NCBI RefSeq assembly: GCF_005768555.2
Contig: NZ_VCHX02000101.1
Location: 16,590 to 80,589 of the forward strand
Length of the DNA: 64,000 bases
Origin: Streptomyces sporangiiformans
GTDB taxonomy: Bacteria; Actinomycetota; Actinomycetes; Streptomycetales; Streptomycetaceae
Reading direction: 5' to 3'
Shown here: in pieces, positions 16,114-24,775 of the stretch
Layout of the letters: each line of letters starts with the position of its first letter
Position numbering within the stretch: the stretch's first letter is position 1
Position numbers and translations under genes: made by a program
The notes under the pieces: generated by a model
Seen by the model: the letters and a program-made list of their open reading frames with translations, nothing else
Databases searched by the model: none
What the model was told of the DNA's origin: nothing

Positions 16114-16662
16114 TCAGGGGAGTTTCGGAATCAGGTCCAGCCAGGCGTGCAGATCCCGACGCGCGGATCCGTCCTCGAGGTGATCCAGGATCGCTCTCAA
16201 CGGAGTCAGAATGTTCTTGGCTTGCCGCAAAGAACGGATCTCCTCCGCCGAAAGCCTCCGCCAGTCGTCGGCGGCTCGGGAGATATCCTCCCGGCTCTTC
16301 CCCATCATGCCGATCGCGCAGGAAAGCGCCTCGGCCGGATCCCGCACGGAGCCGTTGCCCCCTGCCCCGAAGGTCTTGATCAGATAGGACCTGGACAGCA
16401 CTTCCTCAGCCACCGAGTCGCCCCTGGAAACCCCACCCTCGGAATGTTTACGCCGAGCCGCCTCAACAGCGAGTGCACCCCATCGGATCCGTTCTTCGTC
16501 GGGCAGGTTCTGATGCTGCATGAGACCGACACACCAGACTCGCACCATGGACCACGACCGCGCCGTGAGCGGCGTTCTCGAGGGGTCCGAGACCAGGTCC
16601 TCCAGGCCCGTGACAGACAGTCCTGTCAACCTGTCCGGTTCCAGCTCCGATGGGGAGTTCAT
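16114..16662 (-). CDS. hypothetical helical protein
   Basis: 182 residues from ATG 16662 with GGAAAG upstream; a frame to 16698 lacks a ribosome site. It is helical and charged, with segments such as SWSMVRVWCVGLMQHQNLPD and ILTPLRAILDHLEDGSA. No membrane helix or signal peptide is seen. It lies between two genes on the same strand, 45 bases after the gene at 16708. I do not recognise a family; the neighbourhood suggests an accessory or immunity-type gene. Confidence 0.55.
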   Translation of the reverse strand: MNSPSELEPDRLTGLSVTGLEDLVSDPSRTPLTARSWSMVRVWCVGLMQHQNLPDEERIRWGALAVEAARRKHSEGGVSRGDSVAEEVLSRSYLIKTFGAGGNGSVRDPAEALSCAIGMMGKSREDISRAADDWRRLSAEEIRSLRQAKNILTPLRAILDHLEDGSARRDLHAWLDLIPKLP

Positions 16663-16707
16663 ATCTTTCCGCGCTGTAAGGCGAGATCCCCGGCACACAT
16701 ACCGCCG

Positions 16708-17355
16708 CTACTCCACGAAGCGGAACGTCGACGTGATCGCGTCGAAGATGTCGAAGAACGAGTCCGCGAGGTCGAGCACCTGGCTGCTCCCGGCGACAAG
16801 GGCCACCTTGCCCTCCTGGCCGGGCACGGGGATGAACGTTTGCATGAGTACGGCACGGATGGTGCGGTTGAGGCTGTCACCGGGGACCGGGATGTCCTCG
16901 ATGCCATGCGTACGCGCGACCGACCCGACACCCGGGATGTCGACCGTCGTGACCTTCCGCCAGGCGTCGCCCTCCTTCTTGGCTTCGCGCACGGCGAGTT
17001 GGCTCGCGATGACCTGGGGATCGGTGGACAGGGGCTCGCCGGCCTGCGTACGCCCGCCGACGAGCGAGACAGTGATCGAGCCGGTGATCGGGGTGTCGCC
17101 GCCGAAGCTCTCGGCCATGCAACCGCAGTACAGCGCGCCCGACTTCCAGGCGTCGGCGGCGGACTTCTGCAGGAAGGCGACGTACGTGTCCCGGTACTTG
17201 GCCAACTCCGGGCGCTGCTGGACCCGTTCGGTCACCATCTTGCGTATGGAGTCGTCCCGCGACTCGGGCCGCACGTCGAACTCCCACCACGACTCCGGCA
17301 CCTTGATCCGAAAGCCGCCGCGCTCGATGGTGAGCGCCTCCATGTAGCGGGCCAT
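16708..17355 (-). CDS. companion family 1 protein (T7SS-locus associated)
   Basis: 215 residues from ATG 17355. It opens with a strand pattern ERGGFRIKVPESWWEFDV, followed by RDDSIRKMV and a helix, and ends LADSFFDIFDAITSTFRFVE. The same plan (P-x-G/E-W, then R-E-S/D-D-S-I, then L-F-D-A-x-x-x-T-F-R-W at the end) is seen in the proteins at 31627 and 41353, which are encoded inside type VII cargo modules, so I group them as family 1. The overall strand-helix-strand pattern recalls Mog1/PsbP-like folds, but this is only an impression. It is an orphan copy outside a module. Confidence 0.65.
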   Translation of the reverse strand: MARYMEALTIERGGFRIKVPESWWEFDVRPESRDDSIRKMVTERVQQRPELAKYRDTYVAFLQKSAADAWKSGALYCGCMAESFGGDTPITGSITVSLVGGRTQAGEPLSTDPQVIASQLAVREAKKEGDAWRKVTTVDIPGVGSVARTHGIEDIPVPGDSLNRTIRAVLMQTFIPVPGQEGKVALVAGSSQVLDLADSFFDIFDAITSTFRFVE

Positions 17356-17530
17356 GCTGTTCTCCCCCGGTTCTGAAGCGAGCTGGTGTGCGTCAAGCCT
17401 ACGAGGCCATGTACTCCTCGTCCCGACGGCTCATACGTACGCCAGCCATCCGGTGCCCATCGCCCAGGCGGCGACGACGAGGGTGGCGATGAGCCCGCCG
17501 TACGGGGGTGAACGCCGGCCATCCGGGCCG

Positions 17531-17968
17531 TCACTGCCGGTACCACTCGTCCTCGTCCTCCTCCAGCGACCGCGACAGATAGTCCACCAGCCCACTCGCC
17601 ACCCAGCGCCTGCTGTCGTCCTCGTGCTCCCAGACGAAGATGTCCGGCCTGCGGGGCGTGCGTACGAAGGCGAACTGGTCACCGGCGCCGTTGTCCCCGA
17701 AGAAGAGGAGGGCGTCGAAGGGCATGTAGAGCTCGGCGAAGGCGGTGGAGGATCGGAAGTGCAGGTTCTCTTCGACGATCCGCTCCAGGGGCCAGACCGT
17801 GTCCGTGCCGTAGTGTCCGACGATCCCGTCGGTCTCCAGGAGCAGGGCGCGCAGCTCGGCCGGGAGCGCGTCTCCGAGCCGCTCCTCCGCCGCATCCATG
17901 GCGACGGCGTCGACGGGATCCCTGAACTCGGCCTCGGGGAAGGCCTGGAGGGCCGCCTCTATCCACAT
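17531..17968 (-). CDS. SMI1/KNR4 (SUKH) family protein
   Basis: 145 residues from ATG 17968 (ATG 18010 or TTG 18025 would lengthen it). The order of motifs is that of the SMI1/KNR4 fold: an acidic-helical start (DAAEERLGDALPAELRALLL), then ETDGIVGHYG, a hydrophobic LLFFGDNGAGDQFAFV strand block, and WEHEDDSRRWVASGLVDYL. In bacteria this fold is typical of immunity proteins against polymorphic toxins, though single genes of unknown role are common. It is consistent with an immunity-rich region next to a type VII secretion locus. Confidence 0.8.
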   Translation of the reverse strand: MWIEAALQAFPEAEFRDPVDAVAMDAAEERLGDALPAELRALLLETDGIVGHYGTDTVWPLERIVEENLHFRSSTAFAELYMPFDALLFFGDNGAGDQFAFVRTPRRPDIFVWEHEDDSRRWVASGLVDYLSRSLEEDEDEWYRQ

Positions 17969-18180
17969 GAGGGGCAGCCTACGAGGCGCCCCAAGCTGAC
18001 CGTTGTGCATGACGACTTCGAGCAAGGGAGCACCGTGCTGGAGCTGGGGGCCTCTACAGGTCGAGGCGGGCGCGTTCCCAAGCAGACGGCCGGGCCTTGA
18101 AGCGGAACGGATCTCCCCACCGGAAGCCTCCGCCGGTTACGCTCCGCAATGCCGATCACTCTCGTCCGAGGGAGCCTGTG

Positions 18181-19404
18181 GTGGCAGACGACATACCGCG
18201 GTTGACGATGAAAGCCGATGCCGAACGTGGCTTGTGGACGCTGAGCACGACAGCTGGAGCACTGGGTCGACCAGTCGTCAGTGGCGACACCGTGTACCTA
18301 CAGGTATCGGACAGCCGGATAGCGGCCCTCGACGCACAGGGCGGCCGGATCCGCTGGTGCGGCGAGGCGCTCACGCAGCCGGATCCGGACGCGCTGGTGT
18401 GCGGGGGCGGCGCGGTTGTCGTCCCCGTGCAGCGGGATTACGACCGCAGCGGGTTCACCGCTCTGGACGCGGCGACCGGCGAAGTGCGGTGGACGCGCCG
18501 GAAGAGCGGGCTGCACGAGGCAGCCGCCGCTGGTTCGACCGTGGTGCTGTGGAACGCCTCCGGGGAGGACCGGAGCAGGATCGCCGGTGTCGACGCGCTG
18601 ACCGGAGAGACGCTGTGGGAGGACGAGTTCGAGCGGATCGGCGACCTGCTGGTGCGCGGCGACCGGGTGATCTTCGAAGCCGGGGGCTACCGCGCCCTGG
18701 ACGCCCGCACCGGTGGGGAGGTGTGGCACGAGGGGTACGGATCCTTGCTCGAGCAGGACGGGATCAGTGATGGAGCGGTCTTCCACGACTGGAGCGGTGG
18801 CTTCTCACCCGCGCTGGCCATCCGTGCCTCGGACACCGGGAAGCCGCTGGCCACCACGTACTTCCCGAAGCGGGCGTTGAAGGATTTCTCCAGTCCGCCC
18901 ACCCTGGTCGACGGAGGCCGCGTGCTCTTCTCCAGGCCCTTCGAGCGCCGCGTCCTGCTCTGCGCTTATGCGGGTCTGGACCAAGCCGTGACACTGGGGA
19001 AACAGCGGCTGGGCAGGTGGCGCCTCACCTCCTTCTCCCAGCCGGCGGTGTGCGTCGGCGACTGGGTGTACGCGCTCTCGCTGCGCCAGCGGCTGTACGC
19101 AGCCAAGGTCGGCGGGAAGCGCGGGCTGCGACAGCTGGCAGTGGCCTATCAGGACGGATGGAACCCGGGTGCGCTGCGGCCGACGGAGATCACAGCTGGT
19201 CCCGGACATGTGTTCGCCGCTGACTGGAGGGCGGTGGCCGCGGTCCGCGACGGCCGGGTGCTGTGGGCGGCGGCCGCGGATGTGTCGGACAACCTGCCTG
19301 TCCCGCTCGGCGCCGACCGAGTGCTGTTCCGGTCCAGCAGCCGGGACCGAAGGGTAAACCGACTGCACTGCGCGGACGCGGAGACCGGCCGCCGCCTTAC
19401 CTGA
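18181..19404 (+). CDS. PQQ-like beta-propeller repeat protein
   Basis: 407 residues from GTG 18181 with GAGGGAG at 7-base spacing. It consists of repeated propeller blades with the Ala-x-Asp-Ala-x-x-Gly-x-x-x-Trp signature: IAALDAQGGRIRWCGEA, FTALDAATGEVRWTRRK, IAGVDALTGETLWEDEF and YRALDARTGGEVWHEGY. No signal peptide is seen, so it is probably cytoplasmic. Such proteins often act as scaffolds or binding platforms. Its cysteine content is low and the C-terminus ends in another degenerate blade (RLHCADAETGRRLT). Confidence 0.8.
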   Translation: MADDIPRLTMKADAERGLWTLSTTAGALGRPVVSGDTVYLQVSDSRIAALDAQGGRIRWCGEALTQPDPDALVCGGGAVVVPVQRDYDRSGFTALDAATGEVRWTRRKSGLHEAAAAGSTVVLWNASGEDRSRIAGVDALTGETLWEDEFERIGDLLVRGDRVIFEAGGYRALDARTGGEVWHEGYGSLLEQDGISDGAVFHDWSGGFSPALAIRASDTGKPLATTYFPKRALKDFSSPPTLVDGGRVLFSRPFERRVLLCAYAGLDQAVTLGKQRLGRWRLTSFSQPAVCVGDWVYALSLRQRLYAAKVGGKRGLRQLAVAYQDGWNPGALRPTEITAGPGHVFAADWRAVAAVRDGRVLWAAAADVSDNLPVPLGADRVLFRSSSRDRRVNRLHCADAETGRRLT

Positions 19405-19490
19405 GACGGCGTTTGAGCTTGATCACCGCCCAGCGGATCATGGTTTCCAAGCGGGCCGGGATTCTCCAGAGAGCCGGTCCGTCCCCTCGC

Positions 19491-20075
19491 TCATCGCACC
19501 GAATGATGGTCCAGGAAGTCGGTCAGCACATCGGGAGGGTTGGCGGCCTCGGTGGCTTCCGTCTCCCAGCCCGGGCGGTCCATGTCGAACAGCACGATCG
19601 GTACCGGTCGTCCGAGTACCCGAGCAAGGTGGCCGCCGGCGCGCAGGTGGCGGGCTACGTCGATGCACACCTCGTCGAATCGACGGACAAGTTCGTCGTC
19701 GTGTGCGGCGCACACCTCGTCGGAGAGTCCGTCCTCGTCCTCGTACCAGAGCCCTTCCGCCTGTGCCTCGGCCAGGTGCAGGCTGCTGCCGACCGGGTCC
19801 TCGGGAACATGGCCGAGCCTTTCGAACCCTTCCAGCAACCCGTACGAGTACTCCCAACGGGCGGACCCTTCGTACGAACAGCCCTGCTCCAGCACCCGGC
19901 GGACCTCGCTCTCGGTGTTGTAGCCGATGGACGCGTAGGGGTAGCGAGGATCCTGGTCGATGCGCCAGATCTCGAGCGAGACGACGTAGATCTCGGTCCG
20001 GAGGGCCGCCGGGAAGTCGTGCAGGACGCGTTCGGCTCCGTGGCGCACATGGTCGCGGAAGGCCCTCTCCGTCAT
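19491..20075 (-). CDS. DUF4303-like hypothetical protein
   Basis: 194 residues from ATG 20075. An N-terminal helix (RAFRDHVRHGAERVLHDFP) is followed by the strand EIYVVSLEIWRIDQ and YASIGYNTESEVRRVL, the arrangement I associate with DUF4303 proteins. An acidic central part (GLWYEDEDGLSDEV) and a final strand (VPIVLFDMDRPG) complete it. Proteins of this kind often occur singly or in clusters with SMI1/KNR4 genes. It is the neighbour of the DUF416-like gene. The family assignment is tentative. Confidence 0.55.
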   Translation of the reverse strand: MTERAFRDHVRHGAERVLHDFPAALRTEIYVVSLEIWRIDQDPRYPYASIGYNTESEVRRVLEQGCSYEGSARWEYSYGLLEGFERLGHVPEDPVGSSLHLAEAQAEGLWYEDEDGLSDEVCAAHDDELVRRFDEVCIDVARHLRAGGHLARVLGRPVPIVLFDMDRPGWETEATEAANPPDVLTDFLDHHSVR

Positions 20076-20115
20076 GACTTCCCCGCCTGGCCCATGAGTA
20101 TCGAGAAGGGTTCGG

Positions 20116-20699
20116 TCACCTGAACCCGATCGTCTTCAAAAGATCCACTCTCTGCCGCGCCTCAGTACGAGCCTCGTCTCGCACCCGAGCCACCGAACTA
20201 GCGTCCACTGAGGTGTCAACCGAAAGGAGATCGAGGTATTTCAGTTGTTCGGCAAGCTCGGACTGCTTTGTAGCCCTGCCGCTGTTCGAGGCCTCATCCA
20301 GGAAGTGCGCTGAATCCATCAGAACGGCCGAGCAGTACGAAACCCATGAGGTGTCGCCGGTCGCCATGTACGAGTAGGCATAATAGAGGGCAGACAGGGC
20401 GTCTGAGATATAAGCTCCTACACCGGAGGGCTCCTCTTCCGATGCGAGTTCTGGAAACTCGTAGATCTGCTGCCGCACTTCCTCATGATCCGCGTTTCCG
20501 ACTGAAGTTGATTCGGTGATCCACAGAGCATCCAGCAACGAGAGGTACATGTCCGCGTCTCGCAGACGGTTACCTTCCAGGCCCACCCCCAGAAGAACGT
20601 GGCCGATACCCGTTCCACGCACCCCGCCAAGAACAGCTGACAAGCGACAGGAGAGGCGCTCTCCAGGAAGGACGATAGACGTTGTTCCAAGTTCACCAC
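20116..20699 (-). pseudogene. DUF416 (YjaG-like) gene with a frameshift
   Basis: Starting at GTG 20699 (AGGA upstream) the first frame reads VNLEQRLSSFLES and then FLAGCVERVSATFF, matching the DUF416 N-terminus where a Cys-x-Glu-Arg follows a helix. The frame is lost at a G5 tract (20586-20590), where the other frame continues LRDADMYLSLLDALWITEST, YISDALSALYYAYSY and VSYCSAVLMDSAHFLDEA, the rest of a normal DUF416 protein to 20116. One base added or removed at the G-tract restores a protein of about 193 residues. It is either a pseudogene, a phase-variable gene or a sequencing error. Confidence 0.75.
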
Positions 20700-20715
20700 A
20701 GGAAAGTCCTAATCT

Positions 20716-21018
20716 TTGTTCCAGATTCTCGCTGAAATACTTCGCCAGTTATTCGGCCTCCAGAAGCTCGAATCAGCGGCGCGCAAGTCGTGTCGCACAC
20801 ACTCCTCGATGCCCCCCGCGAACAGGCCCCCGTGCGGCTGCTACCGGGTCGCCGCCCTGGCTCCCAGCACGGTCGACGGGTTCTTCGGTCAGTCCGACCG
20901 GGACATGCTCATGGACGCGGACGGCGCTGAAGTCGACCTCATGGAGTACCGCTGGGGGGATTACTCGCCCGACACACAGCAGGCGATGCAGAAGCTGAGG
21001 AACTTTCAGAGGGCAGGG
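20716..21018 (+). pseudogene. possible coding remnant
   Basis: From about 20841 the frame of 20716 reads YRVAALAPSTVDGFFGQSDR and LMEYRWGDYSPDTQQAMQKL, which looks like the C-terminal part of a real protein but has no proper start or ribosome site and no recognised family. It is probably a decayed gene. From here to 21250 I see nothing else coding. Confidence 0.3.
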
Positions 21019-21250
21019 CCATCGCCCAGGAGAGGCCTCGACGACAGCAGGAACGCGCACCTTTCACAGCACCGCAGCACCCCCGTCACGCAAGCAACTC
21101 AGAATCCCCACAAGCAAGCAACCACCCCACGCCCCCGGATACGCGCCTGGCTGTTCGGGGCCGCTGTGCGCCCAGACACGATCAGGCCACAAGAGCAATC
21201 AAGCTGCCCCGGTTCATCCTCATCTGCCCAGCCATGCAAGGAAGTTCGCT

Positions 21251-21282
21251 GTGGCGAAACCATTCGCCCCACGGATACCGTC
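21251..21282 (+). promoter_or_regulatory. shared promoter-like motif, module A
   Basis: GTGGCGAAAC, 12 bases, then GGATACCGTC. Closely similar pairs with the same spacing stand at 31589-31620 (plus) and 44279-44310 (minus), each ahead of a type VII cargo module. The preceding bases AAGTTCGCTGTGGC are identical to those at 31580-31593. The layout suits a -35/-10 pair of an alternative or housekeeping sigma factor. It lies 41 bases before the lipoprotein start. Confidence 0.55.
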
Positions 21283-21322
21283 AAGACTCTTGGCTGGTTT
21301 TACGTCTCACGGGGAGTTCACA

Positions 21323-21994
21323 GTGAAGCGCCGCACCTTGCCCGTTGCTGCAGCGTTCGCCGCAACCGCAGTCCTGCTACTGACGGCCTGCGGCGGCGGG
21401 GACGGTAAGTCGAAGGACAACGACAAGATCGCGGGAGCCGATCAGGGATCGAAGAAGCCGGAGAAGTCGGCGGACCCGTCGGCGGCACCGGCGGAGGACA
21501 AGCCGGACGGCGTGGACGTGTCCCTGCCCAAGGACATAAACCTGGTCTTCGACTGGGACAAGCCGAAGAACAAGAACGAGGCCGAGGCGATGGCCGACGC
21601 CGCCAACTTCTTCCGCGCCATCTACCGGGGCGTCGACAAGCGCACGACCAAGGACGCGGCCGTGACCGCCTACGCCACCGGCGAGGGACTCCGCTACGCG
21701 CAGGTTCAGATCAACGAGTGGATCAAGGGTGGCTGGACCGCCACCGGCACTCTGCGCCACTACGACGCCACCACACGGTCCACCACCAACGACAAGTCCG
21801 TGGAGGTGGCGTTCTGCGCGGACTCGGGGAAGTTCTACGGCAAGGAAATCAAAACCCAGAAGCTCCTGAAGACCGAGCCCAGCATCGAGGACTTCGACTA
21901 CTACAAGATCATCATGGTCAAGTTCCCCACGGGCAAGGACCTTTGGCAGGCGTCCAAGGTGTTCGTCGAGACGAAGGCGGCGAAGTGCCAGTGA
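21323..21994 (+). CDS. lipoprotein of a type VII cargo module
   Basis: 223 residues from GTG 21323 with GGGGAG six bases ahead. Its signal peptide ends in a lipobox, LLLTACGGG, so it is probably anchored to the outer face of the membrane. A Lys/Asp/Ser/Pro-rich linker follows, then a folded domain starting at about residue 62 (DINLVFDWDKPKNKNEAEA). It is related to the lipoprotein at 37636 (both share the helix after the linker and the K-C-Q C-terminus), and both are followed, with a GTGA overlap, by a secreted protein of a second shared family. The pair looks like one functional unit. Confidence 0.82.
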   Translation: MKRRTLPVAAAFAATAVLLLTACGGGDGKSKDNDKIAGADQGSKKPEKSADPSAAPAEDKPDGVDVSLPKDINLVFDWDKPKNKNEAEAMADAANFFRAIYRGVDKRTTKDAAVTAYATGEGLRYAQVQINEWIKGGWTATGTLRHYDATTRSTTNDKSVEVAFCADSGKFYGKEIKTQKLLKTEPSIEDFDYYKIIMVKFPTGKDLWQASKVFVETKAAKCQ

Positions 21995-23070
21995 ACGGAT
22001 CGCGACGCAGAGTCCTCAGCACGGCAGCCCTGACGCTGGCCCTCAGCGCCCTCGTCCTCACCCAATCCGCCTACGCGGCAAAGCCGGTGGGTTCGGGCAA
22101 GGGAGCCACCACGGACGAGAGAGGCGGCGGCGACGAAACCGGCATCTACGCCGCCGCAAAGGTGCAGTACTCCGGAGCCGTCACCAAAGACGGCAGCGCC
22201 GGGAACGTGACGTCCTCCGACGTCAACTGGGACCCGCCGCCCTGCTGGTACGCCCCCTACCTCGGCGCCAAGGACTTCAAGAAGAAGATGTCCAAGGACA
22301 TCGAGGACGTCAAGAGCACGCCCGGCATGACGGGCCACGCGGGCGCGGCGGTCGGCGAGATGCAGCGCCACTACGAGGACGAGTACGGCTGGACCGACAC
22401 CCCCGGCTACAAGGACTACAACGTCGAGAAGGACGGCGAGGGGATGTTCTGGGCCGGTGTCGAGAACCCCAACGAGCCGGACTACCTCAAGCGGACCTCG
22501 TGCAGCGACCTCCCCTTCTGGGTCGACAACGGCGAGCCCCCGCCGCCCCAGTACGAAGAGGCCATCACTCCGGAGATGCTCGCCGCCCTCGCCTACCAGC
22601 ACATGGAGCTACCCGACACCAAGGTCACGCTCGCTCCCAACGGCAACACCAAGGTGAACCTGCCGACTTGGGCCTGGCTCGACGACGCCGTCTTCGACGA
22701 GGTCCAGGCCACGGCGGCCATCAACGTCCCCGGATTCAACATCCAGGCGACAACGACCGCCACCCCCAAGTCCCTCACCCTCGACCCCGGCACCGAAGAC
22801 GCCACCACCATCCCCGCCGACGGCGAATGCCCCATCGTCGACGGCAAGATCGGTGAGCCCTACGCCAAGGGCAAGTCCAAGGAAACCCCTCCCTGCGGCA
22901 TCATCTACCGCCGCTCCTCCAACGGAGGCACGTTCCCTCTCAAGGCACAACTCACCTGGGAGATCAGCTGGACGGGCACCGGCCAGGCCGGAGCGGTCAA
23001 CATGCCCGACGGCACGATCGAGGCCGTCCAGAACGTCACCGTCGAAGAAATCCAGTCCATCAACCGCTGA
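21991..23070 (+). CDS. secreted protein, partner of the lipoprotein (paralogue of 38289)
   Basis: 359 residues from GTG 21991, overlapping the lipoprotein stop. A Sec-type signal peptide (RRVLSTAALTLALSALVL then ALA-like site around YAAKP) leads to a secreted domain. It shares with the protein at 38289 a tryptophan- and proline-rich core: VNWDPPPCWYAPYLGAKDFK, EKDGEGMFWAGVENP, TPEMLAALAYQHMELPDTKV, NLPTWAWLDDAVF, GEPYAKGKSKETPPCGIIY, LTWEISWTG and the identical end VEEIQSINR. Several cysteines are conserved between the two. It is an extracellular protein of unknown function, tied to type VII cargo. Confidence 0.85.
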   Translation: MNGSRRRVLSTAALTLALSALVLTQSAYAAKPVGSGKGATTDERGGGDETGIYAAAKVQYSGAVTKDGSAGNVTSSDVNWDPPPCWYAPYLGAKDFKKKMSKDIEDVKSTPGMTGHAGAAVGEMQRHYEDEYGWTDTPGYKDYNVEKDGEGMFWAGVENPNEPDYLKRTSCSDLPFWVDNGEPPPPQYEEAITPEMLAALAYQHMELPDTKVTLAPNGNTKVNLPTWAWLDDAVFDEVQATAAINVPGFNIQATTTATPKSLTLDPGTEDATTIPADGECPIVDGKIGEPYAKGKSKETPPCGIIYRRSSNGGTFPLKAQLTWEISWTGTGQAGAVNMPDGTIEAVQNVTVEEIQSINR

Positions 23071-23211
23071 GCGAGCGGAGCACGTGATGCGCGGCCGGCT
23101 CAGTCCCCACGGAGCCGGCCGCTTCTCTGTCTCCACATCAAGAACACGATTCCCCACCCCCTGAAACACCATCCCCCCACCGACGAACCACTCAGGAAAC
23201 CGGACCAGAGC

Positions 23212-23514
23212 ATGAGCGACCTGCGCCTCGAAGACACGGTCTTCGAGGATCTGAAGAAGACCTTCTCGACGATCAGCGACCGGATGGACACCGCGCGCCG
23301 CACACTCCGCGGCGCCGACGGATCGGCGGTGGGCGAGAGCAAGCTCGTCGAGGAGATCCACGAATTCGCCGACGATTGGGGCTACGGCATCAAACAGCTC
23401 GGAAAGCACACGCACGGCGCCGTGAAGATGATCAACAAGATAGGCCAGGAGTTCGGCAAGCTCGACCACGATCTGGCCGAGTCCCTCAAGTCGACGAAGA
23501 AGAAGGGCAAGTAA
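23212..23514 (+). CDS. WXG100-like protein, module A
   Basis: 100 residues from ATG 23212. Two helices flank a turn with Asp-Asp-Trp-Gly-Tyr-Gly (a W-x-G variant near residue 55), and the C-terminus is a lysine-rich stretch after a helix ending LDHDLAESLKSTKKKGK. Size and helix-turn-helix hairpin fit the WXG100/ESAT-6-like superfamily, which type VII systems export as dimers, often with a larger partner. It ends one base before the next gene, and the pair occurs again at 32310/32609 and 43720/42386. It lacks the YxxxD/E motif in a standard place. Confidence 0.72.
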   Translation: MSDLRLEDTVFEDLKKTFSTISDRMDTARRTLRGADGSAVGESKLVEEIHEFADDWGYGIKQLGKHTHGAVKMINKIGQEFGKLDHDLAESLKSTKKKGK

Positions 23515-23515
23515 C

Positions 23516-24730
23516 GTGGCCGGCAAGCGCCCCGCCTTTCCGAACATAGGCTGGGACCCGACGCCCGGCGACGTCGACGACACCCGGGACCTCGCCAAGA
23601 AGCTCGGCGGCCTGGCGAGCGAACTCAGCACCACTCTTCAAGAGTTGGAGCGGATCGAGGCGGGCGCCTGGAAGGGCAAGACCGCGGTCGCCTTCACCGA
23701 GTACGTCGGGAAGGACGTCACCCCGCTCATCCGCAAGAGCCACGGCTCCTTCGACAAGGCCTCGCGCGCGCTGCACCGCTGGGCCAACGAGCTGCAGGAC
23801 TTCCAAGACGAGGCGGACCGGCTCGAGAAGTCCGCCGGAGAGAAACTGGAAGCCCAGGAGACGGCCCAGCAGAAAGCCGACGCGAAGGGCGACGGCAAGG
23901 GCAGCGAGGCTCTCGGCAAGGCCTCCGGCGCGGTGGACGAGGTCACCAGCAAGGTCTACGACCTCGAAGAGCGGTACAAGCGGGCTGCCGGGAACATCAG
24001 CAAGGAGCTCGACAAGGCCGGCGACATCGCCCCGGACGAGCCCGGGTTCTGGGACAAGCTCACACAGGGGGTGGCCGATGCTTGGGACGCCACCGGGAAG
24101 TGGATCAAGGATCACGCAGATGACATCAAGGCGATCGGCGACGTACTGAGCCTGATCAGCAGCGCCTTGGGCGTCCTGGCCATCATCACGGCCCCCTTCG
24201 AGCCCGTCGGGGCGATCTTCGCCGCAGCGGCGATGGTCACCAGCGGAGCGGCCCTGCTCACTCATCTGGCAGCCAAAGCGGCTGGTGCTGATGTCAGCTG
24301 GGTCGACATCGGGTTCGACGCTCTCGGCATCCTCCCTGGCGTCAAGGGCCTCACGGGAACCGCAGCACTCGCCAAGGGCACCAACGCCACCGCGCGTGCC
24401 GCGAAGCTCGGCTCGGGTTATCGCGGGGCGACGGACATCGGCAAGACGTTCATTCTCTTCGGCCCGCTGAAGGCCACCCCCGTGGTGAAGCTCGGCGAGG
24501 GCGGTAGCCGTATGGCGCTCGCCGTCGAGAGCGGACTGCAGAACGTCCGCCAAGGGCAATGGCTCGGCACCCAGGGAATCAACCTGATCGGTTCGAAGCT
24601 ACCGTTCGTCAGGAGTGCCGAGGTGCTCGCACCCATGGGCAATGCCGGTCGCGCCCTGGACGCCACCATCAAGGCCGGTCTCACCGGGCACAAGGCCAAC
24701 ACCATCGCCCACAACGACTACGGAAACTGA
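23516..24730 (+). CDS. putative T7SS cargo protein with N-terminal secretion-signal domain
   Basis: 404 residues from GTG 23516, one base after the WXG100-like gene. The start IGWDPTPGDVDDTRDLAKKL resembles the putative T7SS secretion-signal domain of actinobacterial polymorphic toxins and aligns with IPGDAEEIRDEVKHM (42386) and VPGDVYDLQALSKRF (32609). A long helical region with W-x-G-like SWKGKT-type turns follows, then a hydrophobic glycine/alanine-rich membrane-like segment near residues 215-265 (VLSLISSALGVLAIITAPFE). The C-terminal 110 residues are basic and show no recognised toxin domain. It may be an effector or a secretion partner. Confidence 0.7.
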   Translation: MAGKRPAFPNIGWDPTPGDVDDTRDLAKKLGGLASELSTTLQELERIEAGAWKGKTAVAFTEYVGKDVTPLIRKSHGSFDKASRALHRWANELQDFQDEADRLEKSAGEKLEAQETAQQKADAKGDGKGSEALGKASGAVDEVTSKVYDLEERYKRAAGNISKELDKAGDIAPDEPGFWDKLTQGVADAWDATGKWIKDHADDIKAIGDVLSLISSALGVLAIITAPFEPVGAIFAAAAMVTSGAALLTHLAAKAAGADVSWVDIGFDALGILPGVKGLTGTAALAKGTNATARAAKLGSGYRGATDIGKTFILFGPLKATPVVKLGEGGSRMALAVESGLQNVRQGQWLGTQGINLIGSKLPFVRSAEVLAPMGNAGRALDATIKAGLTGHKANTIAHNDYGN

Positions 24731-24775
24731 CCGCGTCCCTACGCTGTCGCCGTTCCTCTTGAGAAGACACCCTGT

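Noticed and set aside
17373..17527. Possible tiny membrane protein on the minus strand (IATLVVAAWAMGTGWLAYV, perhaps joined to MSRRDEEYMAS)
   Set aside because: It has no start codon with a ribosome site in its frame, and joining the two pieces needs a frameshift. Not enough support to list.
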